Source: an uncultured Elusimicrobia bacterium
GTDB taxonomy: Bacteria > Elusimicrobiota > Elusimicrobia > Elusimicrobiales > Elusimicrobiaceae
DNA: 64,000 bases
NCBI GenBank assembly: GCA_945913025.1
Contig: CAMECJ010000004.1
Span: 100,745 to 164,744, forward strand
Direction of reading: 5' to 3'
Shown in pieces: positions 1 to 8,048 of the stretch. The position numbers and the translations under genes are program-made. The notes beneath the pieces are model-generated. The model did not search any database. It had not been told where the DNA came from and saw nothing but the letters and a program-made list of their open reading frames with translations. The number at the start of each line of letters is the position of its first letter. The stretch's first letter is position 1.

Positions 1-957
1 AAAATTATCACGGAAAAAAATATCGGCCCGATCACAAAAGACTACGAAAGCGGCGGCCGTATAGACATCTTTATAGAAAACGGCCGACAACAAATCGTTA
101 TAGAAAACAAAATATACGCTAAGGAACAGCAAAACCAGTTATATCGGTATCATAAAAAATATCCGAACGCCATACTGTTTTATCTAACCTTAAATGGCAA
201 AGAAGCCACCAAAACGGGGCTGAAAGATTTACAGCCAGGCCAATATATCTGCATCTCTTACAGATACCATATTTTAAAGTGGTTGGAGAAATGCCAACAA
301 GTAACCGCCGGACGGTCGGAATTTCAACTGCTTGATGCGGCAATCCGGCAGTATATGGGATTAATCAGCGATTTAACGGGACAAGGGAGAATACCGAAAA
401 TGACAAAAGAAATAGTGGACGTGTTAAGCCAAAACAAAGAAAGCATAGAAAGTGCATACAATATACATAGCAGTTATGTGCAGGCGCAAAATAGAATCGT
501 TGCAGATAGGTTTCTCCGTCCGATTGAAACTTTTGTAAAGAATAAGTATGGGCAGAATATTGAGTTAAAAACAAAGCGTGATGACAGCGGCGTTATTGTT
601 GAATTTTATTTACTTGTGCCGGATTGGAAAAATATAATAATACGGTTTGACAACGAACACATTAAAATTGACAACGAAACGGTTCTGGGCATTTACGGTT
701 TCGGGTTTAAGCAGGAAAAAATGGGCGATTTGGAAGCAAATAAAAAAATATCCGTTGCTGCCGCCCATCTGGAACCGGAAACGCAAACCCTTTGGTGGCC
801 GTTTATAAACCGCATAGACGACTATCCTTTTTGGGAAAGGGATACGATAAACTCTTTGTTTGATAATGCGGACACCGTCATACAGTATTATCAAGCAAAA
901 ATTATTCAACTGTTTGCGCTTGCGGAAAAGCTGAAATCAAACGGAGTAGAATTGTAA
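1..957 (+). CDS. PD-(D/E)XK nuclease-like protein, 5' end missing
   Basis: Open reading frame 1 is open from the first base of the window to a TAA at 957, so the N-terminus lies outside. The first ~50 visible residues carry the PD-(D/E)XK signature: D22 in GGRIDIFIENG, then 12 residues later E35-N-K37 in IVIENKIYA, followed by EQQNQLYRY, which is typical of PD-(D/E)XK families of unknown function such as PF14281. These proteins are presumed DNA-acting nucleases in defence or restriction contexts. The C-terminal ~220 residues show no motif I recognise. The next gene is AbiEii-like, which fits an accessory or defence setting. An ATG at 283 could only start a truncated protein without the catalytic motif. 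Confidence 0.7.
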   Translation, partial: KIITEKNIGPITKDYESGGRIDIFIENGRQQIVIENKIYAKEQQNQLYRYHKKYPNAILFYLTLNGKEATKTGLKDLQPGQYICISYRYHILKWLEKCQQVTAGRSEFQLLDAAIRQYMGLISDLTGQGRIPKMTKEIVDVLSQNKESIESAYNIHSSYVQAQNRIVADRFLRPIETFVKNKYGQNIELKTKRDDSGVIVEFYLLVPDWKNIIIRFDNEHIKIDNETVLGIYGFGFKQEKMGDLEANKKISVAAAHLEPETQTLWWPFINRIDDYPFWERDTINSLFDNADTVIQYYQAKIIQLFALAEKLKSNGVEL

Positions 958-1083
958 AGCTGTAACGAGCCGACTTTTTTAGCTGCGTTTGGGTGTGGTA
1001 CAAATTGTCCGACATTCTGTTGTCGCTTCTTGGTTTTATAATTTAAGATAAGCAAACAAATTTATCAATAAAAGGGTAATGAG

Positions 1084-2058
1084 ATGACAAAGAACAAAAT
1101 GACAAGGGAACAAGTGGCTGGTGCCGCGGGCCTGATTCATAAAGAATTGGCGGCGCTGGCACTCTCCGCAGGTAACAGTACTCAAGAAATGCTTTACCGG
1201 TATTTACAGGATCGGTTTTTGTACTTGCTGTCGCACTCCGCGTATAAAGATAAATTTACGTTAAAAGACTATTCGCGGCCTGAACCGGAGGCAAACCTCC
1301 GTACTCGTGCGGCAGAACTTCATTTTCAAAAGGCAAAGCTGCAAATCACGCCGGATACACGCTTGGAAGAAATCCGGCGGGCGATGCCGGATTTACGGCT
1401 GAAGGAGCTGACGCGTTTGCATTTGCCCGAGATAAACCAAGAAATGGATATCGGTTGGATAAAATACGCATTTACGGAAATTTGTGACGGGATTATTTTC
1501 GATAAGACTTCTGTAACGGTCTCCTATGCGGACGGAGGGGAAAATCAAGACCGCGTGCAAATTTTTCTGACAGCGGCTTTAGGGGCGTCTGCGGTCAAAA
1601 TGCGTTTTTTTGTAGATTTTGAAAATTTTACTTTGCCAAAAGAAAAACGCCGGTTCTTGCCCGTATTGAAGTTTTTTTCTCTTGTACATACGCCCTCCGC
1701 TTTGACAGCTCCCGCCCGTTTGCAAACTTACAGTGCGGAAAAGGTGGCTGCCGAAAAAATTTGTGCAATCAAAGCGGCTCCTGCGTCGGCGGTAAATATG
1801 TGGGATTGTTACGAGCTTTATTTAGCGGCGACAAAACGCCCATTGGATAGGGATACCCTTAAAGACGGCCTGCGGGAATTGTTTGGAGGGAGAGAAGGCG
1901 TTTATTTGGCGGATTGGTTTTTGTTTAATAAAGAAAATCTCCCACATCAACAACTGCGGTGGGAAGCGTTTTTAAACGCTAACGGGCTGACGGACACTGG
2001 AATAAAAGATTTTGAAATGGTGTGGGCGCGTATTGCGTCCGCTCTGTGTATGTGTTGA
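1084..2058 (+). CDS. AbiEii-like nucleotidyltransferase homologue, probably catalytically dead
   Basis: Protein of 324 residues resembling the AbiEii/AbiGii toxin family (PF08843): RFLYLLSHSAYKDKFTLK near residue 50, DGIIFDKTSVTV near 155, a hydrophobic strand ending in VDFENFTLP near 195, and YSAEKVAAEKICAI near 235. The family's catalytic signature, a KGG or GS turn followed by DxD, should follow YKDKF-LK. Here the sequence reads LKDYSRPEPEANLRTRAAELHF and no DxD is present. The usual RxKDxYD near the C-terminus is MWDCYEL. No AbiEi-type antitoxin gene lies next to it. A role in a toxin system is therefore uncertain; it may be a remnant or a repurposed binding domain. The start follows a GGGTAATGAG context 126 nt after the nuclease-like gene. 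Confidence 0.55.
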   Translation: MTKNKMTREQVAGAAGLIHKELAALALSAGNSTQEMLYRYLQDRFLYLLSHSAYKDKFTLKDYSRPEPEANLRTRAAELHFQKAKLQITPDTRLEEIRRAMPDLRLKELTRLHLPEINQEMDIGWIKYAFTEICDGIIFDKTSVTVSYADGGENQDRVQIFLTAALGASAVKMRFFVDFENFTLPKEKRRFLPVLKFFSLVHTPSALTAPARLQTYSAEKVAAEKICAIKAAPASAVNMWDCYELYLAATKRPLDRDTLKDGLRELFGGREGVYLADWFLFNKENLPHQQLRWEAFLNANGLTDTGIKDFEMVWARIASALCMC

Positions 2059-2125
2059 TAGCCCTTTTGCCCGGTTATGGACGGCGGAAAAGTAGAAGAG
2101 AGTTGGAAGCTCGTTGCCTCGTAAA

Positions 2126-2749
2126 CTATTTATGTAAACGTTTAACAAAGAAAACGTGTATGAGGAGCGTAAAAAAACCGGCGGAAGCAATATGCAGTAA
2201 AATCCCCGCGGCGGCGGATGGAGCGGGAGAGGAAAAAGTTGCCAAAAAGAATAATTTTTTCCACAGGCCGATCGTAAAGCAAGCATACAGTCCGCCCGCA
2301 AACCAGACGGCGCAGCACGCGCGGCGCAGAAAAACGCGCTTTGCCGGCCGGACGGGGGGAAGGTGGAACCCGACGTGCGCTCCCGTTAATACAAGGCCCC
2401 AGTAGGCAGCGCAAAGGTGTATTTTTCGCCACAGAAGCGAACCGTTTAAATCCAAAAATCCGAATACGTGCTGGGAAATCATTACGCCGGAAACGGCCGT
2501 CAGCACGAAGGCCGACAGGAGCAGCAAATTTACGGTTGCCCATATCAAACGGCGCGCGTTATACGGCCCGCAGAAGAGGGAAACATACCAACGGACATTC
2601 AGCGTGTTGTGCAAGAGGAGAAGAATAAACAAAGCAATGCCCATCCGCTCGTGGCGCAGGACGCCCGTCCACGGTACGGCAAACATCAATAAAAGGAGGA
2701 CGCTCATCAGCGCATCCGCGAAAATCCGGCCCGTTCGTTTCCAGCGCAT
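2126..2749 (-). CDS. DUF4405 membrane cytochrome b-like protein
   Basis: Protein of 207 residues with about five hydrophobic helices. It has the histidine pattern of DUF4405 or cytochrome b561-like proteins: LLLLHNTLNVRWYV near residue 45, SGVMISQHVF near 85, and KIHLCAAYWGLVLTGAHVGFH near 110-130. Paired histidines in neighbouring helices are probable haem ligands. It is the third gene of a minus-strand operon, 35 nt after a flavodoxin, so it may pass electrons between a quinone and a periplasmic flavin protein (inference). Its start is an ATG after GGAGGAC. Confidence 0.7.
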   Translation of the reverse strand: MRWKRTGRIFADALMSVLLLLMFAVPWTGVLRHERMGIALFILLLLHNTLNVRWYVSLFCGPYNARRLIWATVNLLLLSAFVLTAVSGVMISQHVFGFLDLNGSLLWRKIHLCAAYWGLVLTGAHVGFHLPPVRPAKRVFLRRACCAVWFAGGLYACFTIGLWKKLFFLATFSSPAPSAAAGILLHIASAGFFTLLIHVFFVKRLHK

Positions 2750-2784
2750 ATCCGTCCTCCTTAAACCAAGTTTTCTTTACTATA

Positions 2785-3381
2785 CTATTTAGCGGCGCCC
2801 AGTTGGGCCAGCCACGCGGCGAGCGTCTTTTCGTTTGCGCCGGCAGAGCGGCCGGGGAACGTCATCGCGGTGCCGAAAGTTACGCCAGCAAGTTGTTTCT
2901 TCATATCGCGTTCGCAGTTTTGCATACCGCCGCCCCCGTGCGTGAAGAACGGCACAACGGTTTTACCCTTGAAATCGTATGCGGCCAAAAAGGCGGCAAC
3001 CGCCGGAGCATAGGTGCCCCACCAGTTGGGCGAGCCGACAAAAACCATATCGTAATCTTCCCAGTTTTCCGGTTTGGACGTGAGTTCCGGTTTGAAGCCG
3101 GCCTGAATTTCTTTTTTCGCTTGCGAGGTCATCGCGTTATACGCTTCGGGATATTGGTGTGAAGTGGTAATTTCAAACAGCGTTCCTCCCGCGGCTTGGG
3201 CGATTTGCTTGGCGACGGCCTCGGTGTTGCCGGAATACGAATAATACACCACCAGCACTTTTTTGGGCTTTTGCGCTGTGGGCGTTTGTCCGGTTGCGGA
3301 GCCCGTGTCCGCGGCGTTGGTGCAAGCGGCCATAGAGCACGTCATCAAAGTTGTAAACAGCAGATTTGTGGTTGTTTTCAT
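2785..3381 (-). CDS. flavodoxin-fold lipoprotein
   Basis: Protein of 198 residues. A signal peptide ends near residues 15-22 (MTCSMAAC, a weak lipobox). A flavodoxin domain follows: VLVVYYSYSGNTEAVAKQIA is the FMN phosphate loop, and FVGSPNWWGTYAPAVAAFL is the second flavin-binding loop. This is the YxxxGNT type of flavodoxin found next to MerR regulators. Start chosen at 3381 because AAGGAGAAATT precedes that ATG; an in-frame TTG or ATG further upstream would overlap the MerR gene and put charged residues before the signal peptide. An exported flavodoxin is unusual, since most are cytoplasmic. With its DUF4405 neighbour it suggests an envelope electron-transfer module. Confidence 0.8.
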   Translation of the reverse strand: MKTTTNLLFTTLMTCSMAACTNAADTGSATGQTPTAQKPKKVLVVYYSYSGNTEAVAKQIAQAAGGTLFEITTSHQYPEAYNAMTSQAKKEIQAGFKPELTSKPENWEDYDMVFVGSPNWWGTYAPAVAAFLAAYDFKGKTVVPFFTHGGGGMQNCERDMKKQLAGVTFGTAMTFPGRSAGANEKTLAAWLAQLGAAK

Positions 3382-3407
3382 AATTTCTCCTTTCAACGAA
3401 AACGGAT

Positions 3408-3791
3408 TTAACCCTCTTTTAACAGTTTTTTCTCGCACGATACGATTTTTTCTTCGTACACTTCAATTTTATAGTTAAGGCGTTTAAGCACTTGCTGCAT
3501 GCCGGCAATGCGCGCGGCCAGTGCGTCGCGTTCCTGTATTAACAGGTTTTTGCGTTTTTGCAGGGTGCGGTTGCCGCGGCGGAACAGCGCCACATATTCA
3601 ATCAGCGTTTCAATAGACAGCCCCGCCCCGCGCATACATTTGATAAATTCCACCCAGCCGCAGTCTTGCGGCGTGTAATCCCGTATGCCGCTTTCTTTTC
3701 GGTGTACGGGGGGAATTAAGCCCACTTTTTCATAATAGCGAAGGGTATCGGCAGGCAGGCCGTACTTTTCGCTTACTTCGGAAATGGTCAT
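3408..3791 (-). CDS. MerR-family transcriptional regulator
   Basis: Protein of 127 residues. The N-terminal winged helix-turn-helix is typical of MerR (MTISEVSEKYGLPADTLRYYEKVGLI), followed by a long C-terminal coiled coil (about residues 75-125). No conserved metal-binding cysteine pair is visible in the usual loop. Cysteines occur at CMRG and near the C-terminus (SCEKK). It resembles the AdhR-like group that responds to electrophiles or redox stress. It is the first gene of an operon with the flavodoxin and DUF4405 genes, 26 nt before the flavodoxin start, and is preceded by a 19-bp-spacer promoter with a dyad, so autoregulation of the operon is likely. Confidence 0.88.
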   Translation of the reverse strand: MTISEVSEKYGLPADTLRYYEKVGLIPPVHRKESGIRDYTPQDCGWVEFIKCMRGAGLSIETLIEYVALFRRGNRTLQKRKNLLIQERDALAARIAGMQQVLKRLNYKIEVYEEKIVSCEKKLLKEG

Positions 3792-3808
3792 AGAAACCTC
3801 CTGAAAAT

Positions 3809-3839
3809 ATTATAAAGTCTGGAGTTTGCTCCAAGTCAA
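3809..3839 (-). promoter_or_regulatory. MerR-type promoter with 19-bp spacer and dyad operator
   Basis: On the minus strand TTGACT (3834-3839) and TATAAT (3809-3814) are separated by exactly 19 bp. The spacer contains the inverted repeat TGGAG-CAAA-CTCCA (3820-3833). Overlong spacers with a centred dyad are the hallmark of MerR-activated promoters. It lies 18 nt upstream of the MerR start codon. Confidence 0.8.
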
Positions 3840-3904
3840 GCGGAATTTGCAAAAAACCCTTCTCCTGTATTCCGGAAGAAGGGGAAGATTACTTTTCGGT
3901 TATG

Positions 3905-5101
3905 TTATTTTTTAAGAGCAATCAGCCCGCACGTAAGAGAGAGCAGGGCGCAGACGGTAAACGTGATACCCGTAGGCAGTAAAATATCGCCAAGGCCTAC
4001 CAACGGGGATGCAAGTCCGCCAAACAGAAAACACACCGCTCCGAACAGGGCCGACGCCGTTCCGGCGCGCGAGCGTTCGGCGTTCATCGCAAGAGTCGTG
4101 GCGGCGGTAAACGTAAGGCCCATCGCAAGCAGCATAATAAAAAGCAGGCTTTCAAATAATACGATGGACGCCCCGCTTTGCAACGCGCACAAAACCGCCA
4201 CGCTGCATACCAACATTCCGATACAGCTGGTTAAAATACACGTTTCCAAGCGTTTAAATTTAACGGAACTTGCCGCACCCGTACCGATGGCTACTGCGTT
4301 TGCGGCAAAAAATAGGCTGAATGCAAACGGGCTAAACCCGTAATGTTGTTGGATGATAAACGGCGACGCGGCGATATACGCAAATAAAAGCGCTTGTGCA
4401 AAGCCCATTTGGAGCGTATAAAAGAGGTAGCGGCGGTTGGAAAACAGCGGTTTAAAGAGGGCGAGGGATTTCATTAATTTTTGTTTTGTCCGCCGTTTGG
4501 CGGAAAGCGATTCTTTAAAATGCAGGCACGACGCTAGTACGGCTATTCCCAACACGAACAAAACGCCGAATACTCCCCGCCACGAGGTTACTTTCAGCAC
4601 GCTTCCGCCAATAACGGGCGCGGCTACAGGAGCAATTCCGTTGATGGCGCCCACCACGGCAAGTGCGGTAGCCAAGTTACGCCCTTTAAATTTATCCGTG
4701 GCGATGGAGCGGGAAATGACGATTCCGCCCGCCGCCGCCATTCCCTGCACGAGGCGCATCAAGATAAACAGCCGGATATTCGGCGCAAAAATACATCCCG
4801 CCGTTGCCAACAGGTACAACGCCATAGACGTCAAAAGCGGTGGGCGGCGGCCGTATTTATCACTTAATGGACCGAAAACGATTTGGCCTACTGCCAACCC
4901 CAACATCGAAAACGTCAGTCCCAGCTGTACCATAGATACGCTGACGCCGAAGTACTGCGTCATAGCGGGGAGACTGGGCAGGTACATATCCGTTACAAAC
5001 GGCGCAAACGCCGTCAGCATACCCAGAAAGATAAATAAAAAAAAGGCCGAATTGCGCCTTTTAGTGGAGGATCCCTGCCAGGTTTTTTGTGGTTGTTTCA
5101 T
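3905..5101 (-). CDS. MFS multidrug exporter, Bcr/CflA type
   Basis: Protein of 398 residues with about 12 hydrophobic segments. It has the MFS motif A-like loop GPLSDKYGRRPPLL after TM2 and an N-terminal DMYLPSLPAM segment characteristic of the Bcr/CflA drug-resistance transporters. It is expected to export drugs or other small molecules using the proton gradient. Start placed at the ATG at 5101; an upstream in-frame TTG at 5146 has no ribosome-binding site. A TATAAT lies six nucleotides before the ATG, suggesting a leaderless mRNA. It is transcribed divergently from the HAD gene. Confidence 0.85.
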   Translation of the reverse strand: MKQPQKTWQGSSTKRRNSAFFLFIFLGMLTAFAPFVTDMYLPSLPAMTQYFGVSVSMVQLGLTFSMLGLAVGQIVFGPLSDKYGRRPPLLTSMALYLLATAGCIFAPNIRLFILMRLVQGMAAAGGIVISRSIATDKFKGRNLATALAVVGAINGIAPVAAPVIGGSVLKVTSWRGVFGVLFVLGIAVLASCLHFKESLSAKRRTKQKLMKSLALFKPLFSNRRYLFYTLQMGFAQALLFAYIAASPFIIQQHYGFSPFAFSLFFAANAVAIGTGAASSVKFKRLETCILTSCIGMLVCSVAVLCALQSGASIVLFESLLFIMLLAMGLTFTAATTLAMNAERSRAGTASALFGAVCFLFGGLASPLVGLGDILLPTGITFTVCALLSLTCGLIALKK

Positions 5102-5107
5102 ATAAAA

Positions 5108-5113
5108 ATTATA
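5108..5113 (-). promoter_or_regulatory. -10 box of MFS gene, implying leaderless transcript
   Basis: TATAAT on the minus strand is followed by six nucleotides (TTTTAT) and then the ATG of the MFS gene, so transcription should start at or next to the start codon. No Shine-Dalgarno sequence is present. Confidence 0.6.
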
Positions 5114-5216
5114 TCTTTTTTGAAGGAACCTCCGCCAACGGGGCAAAAAGACCTATTTGCGGTTTGGGTCCAAGTATCCGTGCGGGCGGATTTGGTAAAA
5201 AAGTAAAATATAAATA

Positions 5217-6227
5217 ATGAAAAATCTTATGTTTTGGATTACTGTGCCGGTGTTTTTTTGCGGGATATTCGTGCCCGCGCCTGTCTTTGCACAGAGGAAA
5301 AATCCAATAAAAATTTGGCAGCAGACCCAAAAAGCCATTTCCGCGCTGGAAAGTAAAACGTTCCAACAGCTCAACCGGACCACTTTTTCCTCGGCTGCGT
5401 TTCAGGCGGAGAGGGCCGGAAGAGCCGCTTCTTTTCAACGGAATGTTTCGGCACGGCCGGTTCCGTCCGAGCCGCCGCACCTGCCGAAAGTTTCTTCCGG
5501 CAGGGAGTTTGCTTCTCCTGTTACGCTTTCCGTTACCGATACGCCTCCCGCCACACCGGTCGTTTTTCCTGGTAAATCTGTAGTTGACGCCGTAATTTTT
5601 GATTTGGACGGAACCCTTTTAAATTCTCTTTCCGCTTGGGAACATTCTGGCACGAATTTTTTACGCACGCAAGGCATTACGCCGCCGGAAGGGTTAGATG
5701 AACAGTTGGCCACGATGTCGCTGATGGACGGGGCCCGCCTGTTGAAAGAAAAGTTTGCCTTGCCGCAGGAGCCGGAAGAAATTTTGCGTCTTACGCTGGA
5801 ACCCATCCGCCGTCATTATTTTGAGGATATTCCCGCCAAGAACGGGGTGCCTGAGCTTCTTTATATTTTAAAAGCGCAAGGGATCAAGTTGTGTGTGGCC
5901 ACCGCATCGGACCGAGAACTGGCCGAAGCGGCGCTGTCTCGTTTAGGACTGTTGGATTTGTTTGATTTTGTGCTTACCTGCGACGAGGTGGGCCTGGGAA
6001 AACGAAGCTCGCTGATTTATGAGGACGCTCTTTACCAACTGGGGACGTCTAAATCCCGCACCCTGGTGGTGGAGGACGCCCGTTATGCGTTGGAAACCGC
6101 TAAGAGAGCCGGCTTTTTAACAGCGGGTGTAGCCGATCCGCACACGCCGGAAGCGGATGCACAAAAAATCCGCGCGCAGGCGGACTATTACATTGAGTAT
6201 TTTATAGGCGGCGTATTTAAAAAATAA
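5217..6227 (+). CDS. exported HAD-family phosphatase
   Basis: Protein of 336 residues. Residues 1-25 form a signal peptide ending PVFAQ, followed by about 95 residues of low-complexity Pro/Ser/Ala-rich linker. A complete HAD domain then starts at AVIFDLDGTLLNS (motif I), with VATASD (motif II), a lysine in GLGKRSS and VVEDARYALETAKRAG (motif IV). It resembles the beta-phosphoglucomutase/phosphoglycolate phosphatase subfamily with a helical cap. An exported HAD of this type is unusual because the subfamily is normally cytoplasmic. A TAAAAT box lies 7 nt before the ATG and there is no Shine-Dalgarno. A strong terminator follows, so it is monocistronic. Confidence 0.8.
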   Translation: MKNLMFWITVPVFFCGIFVPAPVFAQRKNPIKIWQQTQKAISALESKTFQQLNRTTFSSAAFQAERAGRAASFQRNVSARPVPSEPPHLPKVSSGREFASPVTLSVTDTPPATPVVFPGKSVVDAVIFDLDGTLLNSLSAWEHSGTNFLRTQGITPPEGLDEQLATMSLMDGARLLKEKFALPQEPEEILRLTLEPIRRHYFEDIPAKNGVPELLYILKAQGIKLCVATASDRELAEAALSRLGLLDLFDFVLTCDEVGLGKRSSLIYEDALYQLGTSKSRTLVVEDARYALETAKRAGFLTAGVADPHTPEADAQKIRAQADYYIEYFIGGVFKK

Positions 6228-6247
6228 GGTTTTAAGGTGCCCTTTAG

Positions 6248-6278
6248 CCCCCGTTTCTGAGGAAGCGGGGGTTTTTTT
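6248..6278 (+). terminator. Rho-independent terminator after HAD gene
   Basis: Stem 6248-6256 / 6263-6271 (CCCCCGTTT / AAGCGGGGG, one wobble pair) is followed by a run of seven T. Confidence 0.85.
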
Positions 6279-6299
6279 CCAACTAACCTTTTTTTATCT

Positions 6300-6345
6300 T
6301 TGCGGAAAAAATATAAAACGGGTATAGTAAAAGAGTAGGCCTACT
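6300..6345 (+). promoter_or_regulatory. promoter of iron-alcohol dehydrogenase with 12-bp palindrome
   Basis: TTGCGG (6300-6305), 17-bp spacer, TATAGT (6323-6328). A perfect palindrome AGTAGGCCTACT occupies 6334-6345, about where transcription should start, so it is a candidate operator. Confidence 0.6.
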
Positions 6346-6367
6346 AAAATCAGGAGGGTAATAAGTT

Positions 6368-7582
6368 ATGTGGGAAAAAGACATTAACATTAACGAAGTA
6401 CGCGAAATCCGCAGCCGCACGACCGTTTATTTCGGCGTGGGGGCGATTGCCAAAATCGCGGATATTTGCCAAGATTTAAAAGCCAAAGGATTAGATAAAA
6501 TTATCGTAATGACGGGCCGCGGCGCATACAAAAAAACGGGCGCGTGGGATTACGTTACCAAAGCGTTTGATGAAAACGGCATTTCGTACGTTCATTACGA
6601 CAAAGTAACCCCGAACCCGAACACCCACCACGTCAACGAAGCCGCCAAAATGGCCGCCGAGTTCGGCGCCAAAGCGATGCTTGCCATCGGCGGCGGTTCC
6701 GCCATTGACGCGGGCAAAAGCGTGGCGATTTTGATGAAAAACCCCGGTAAAACCGCCGAAGATTTGTACGAGTTTAAATTTACGCCCGCCGAAGCCGCGC
6801 CGATTATCGCCATTAACTTGACGCACGGCACCGGTTCCGAAGCCAACCGCTTTGCGGTGGTAACGATTGAAGAAAAAGATTTCAAACCCGCCATCGCGTA
6901 CGACTGCATTTACCCGATGTATTCTATTGACGACCCTGCTTTGATGACGGGCCTGTCCGAAAATCAGACGCGCTATGTGTCTATTGATGCGGTCAACCAT
7001 GTGGTGGAAGCATCCACTACCAAGGTCGCTTCGCCGTATGCGATTGATTTGGGGATTTCCGTCGTCAAACTGGTGGCCGAATACCTGCCCGTTGCGCTGA
7101 AAGACCCGAAAAATTTGGAAGCGCGTTACTTCCTCGCGTATGCGGCTTTGATTGCCGGCATCAGCTTTGACAACGGCCTGCTGCACTACACGCACGCGCT
7201 TGAACACCCGCTTTCCGGCGTGAACCCGAATTTGACGCACGGTTTGGGTTTGGCGATGCTGCTGCCTGCCGTCATCAAAAACATTTATAAAGCTAAACCC
7301 GCCACACTGGCCGACGTGCTCGCGCCGATTGTGCCCGGGCTGAAAGGCTGCGCCTGTGAGGCCGATCAAGTGGCCGAAGGGGTAGAAAAATGGCTGTTCT
7401 CCGTGGGCTCTACGCATAAACTGGAGGACGAAGGTTTTAAAGCGTCCGACGTGGATAAGCTGGTGGAACTGGCGTTTAATACGCCGTCTTTGGGCGGGCT
7501 GTTGTCCATTGCGCCGACCGAAGCCACCAAGGATGCCGTCCGCGCGATTTACACCGAATCGCTCAAACCGTATACCAAATAA
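6368..7582 (+). CDS. iron-containing alcohol dehydrogenase
   Basis: Protein of 404 residues of the group III iron-dependent alcohol dehydrogenase family, full length. It has the nucleotide-binding GGGSAIDAGKS motif near residue 115 and metal-binding residues in SIDAVNHVVEA, HALEHPLSG and LTHGLGLAML. It interconverts alcohols and aldehydes with NAD(P)H, most likely as a fermentative ethanol or butanol dehydrogenase that regenerates NAD+ under anaerobic growth. It has its own promoter and terminator and a strong ribosome-binding site (AGGAGGGTAATAAGTT before ATG). Exact substrate cannot be told from sequence. Confidence 0.92.
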   Translation: MWEKDININEVREIRSRTTVYFGVGAIAKIADICQDLKAKGLDKIIVMTGRGAYKKTGAWDYVTKAFDENGISYVHYDKVTPNPNTHHVNEAAKMAAEFGAKAMLAIGGGSAIDAGKSVAILMKNPGKTAEDLYEFKFTPAEAAPIIAINLTHGTGSEANRFAVVTIEEKDFKPAIAYDCIYPMYSIDDPALMTGLSENQTRYVSIDAVNHVVEASTTKVASPYAIDLGISVVKLVAEYLPVALKDPKNLEARYFLAYAALIAGISFDNGLLHYTHALEHPLSGVNPNLTHGLGLAMLLPAVIKNIYKAKPATLADVLAPIVPGLKGCACEADQVAEGVEKWLFSVGSTHKLEDEGFKASDVDKLVELAFNTPSLGGLLSIAPTEATKDAVRAIYTESLKPYTK

Positions 7583-7597
7583 GCTGTTTTGACGTAG

Positions 7598-7627
7598 AAA
7601 AAGCCCCGTCTCGCGGCGGGGCTTTTT
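7598..7627 (+). terminator. terminator after alcohol dehydrogenase
   Basis: Perfect 11-bp stem AAAAAGCCCCG / CGGGGCTTTTT (7598-7608 / 7617-7627) with an 8-nt loop and T-run. Confidence 0.9.
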
Positions 7628-7673
7628 GCGTGCATAACTGGCGCTTTTATATTTTCCAATTTGCCAACACAGT

Positions 7674-7724
7674 TTGACAAAACAATTATTATAATTCTAT
7701 AATTCCAGTATAATAGAATTATAA
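7674..7724 (+). promoter_or_regulatory. arsR-type promoter with 12-12-12 inverted-repeat operator
   Basis: TTGACA (7674-7679), 18-bp spacer, TATAAT (7698-7703). Perfect 12-bp arms TTATAATTCTAT (7689-7700) and ATAGAATTATAA (7713-7724) flank a 12-bp centre and overlap the -10 box. This fits repression by the ArsR protein encoded 13 nt downstream. Confidence 0.75.
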
Positions 7725-7736
7725 AAGGGGATAAAT

Positions 7737-8048
7737 ATGAAAATAGAAAAGTATGTAACGGTTTTTGAAGCGTTGGCGCAGGCCTCCCGTTTAAAAATTT
7801 TTCGTTTGTTGGTTAAGGCGGGAGGAAACGGTATTTGTCCGTGCGTGCTGGCCGAACGGTTAAAAATGCCGCGTAATACGCTGTCTTTTCATTTGGCGTT
7901 GCTGACGCAGGCGGGGTTGTGCCGTTCGGAACGAAAAGGAAAAAATTTATTCTATCGGGCGCAGTGCGGAGCGGTGTCGGCCGCGGCGGAATTTTTGTTA
8001 AAAGACTGCTGTGGGTGCAATAGACCGAAGGAGAAACAAAATGTTTGA
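7737..8048 (+). CDS. ArsR/SmtB-family metalloid-responsive repressor
   Basis: Protein of 103 residues with a winged helix-turn-helix (LAERLKMPRNTLSFHLALLTQAGL). Cysteines are at CPC near residue 35 and at the C-terminus (CCGC), in the region used by ArsR-type sensors to bind As(III)/Sb(III) or other thiophilic ions. The canonical ELCVCDL is here ICPCVLA. It overlaps the permease gene by 8 nt, indicating a two-gene operon under its own repressor. The inducing metal or metalloid is inferred only from the partner permease. Confidence 0.85.
   Translation: MKIEKYVTVFEALAQASRLKIFRLLVKAGGNGICPCVLAERLKMPRNTLSFHLALLTQAGLCRSERKGKNLFYRAQCGAVSAAAEFLLKDCCGCNRPKEKQNV

Noticed and set aside
2022..2692. Plus-strand ORFs of 62-127 codons
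   Set aside because: They are antisense to the DUF4405 membrane protein gene and have arginine-rich, low-complexity translations typical of shadow frames.
6491..7417. Minus-strand ORF of 308 codons
   Set aside because: Antisense to the alcohol dehydrogenase gene; shadow frame.
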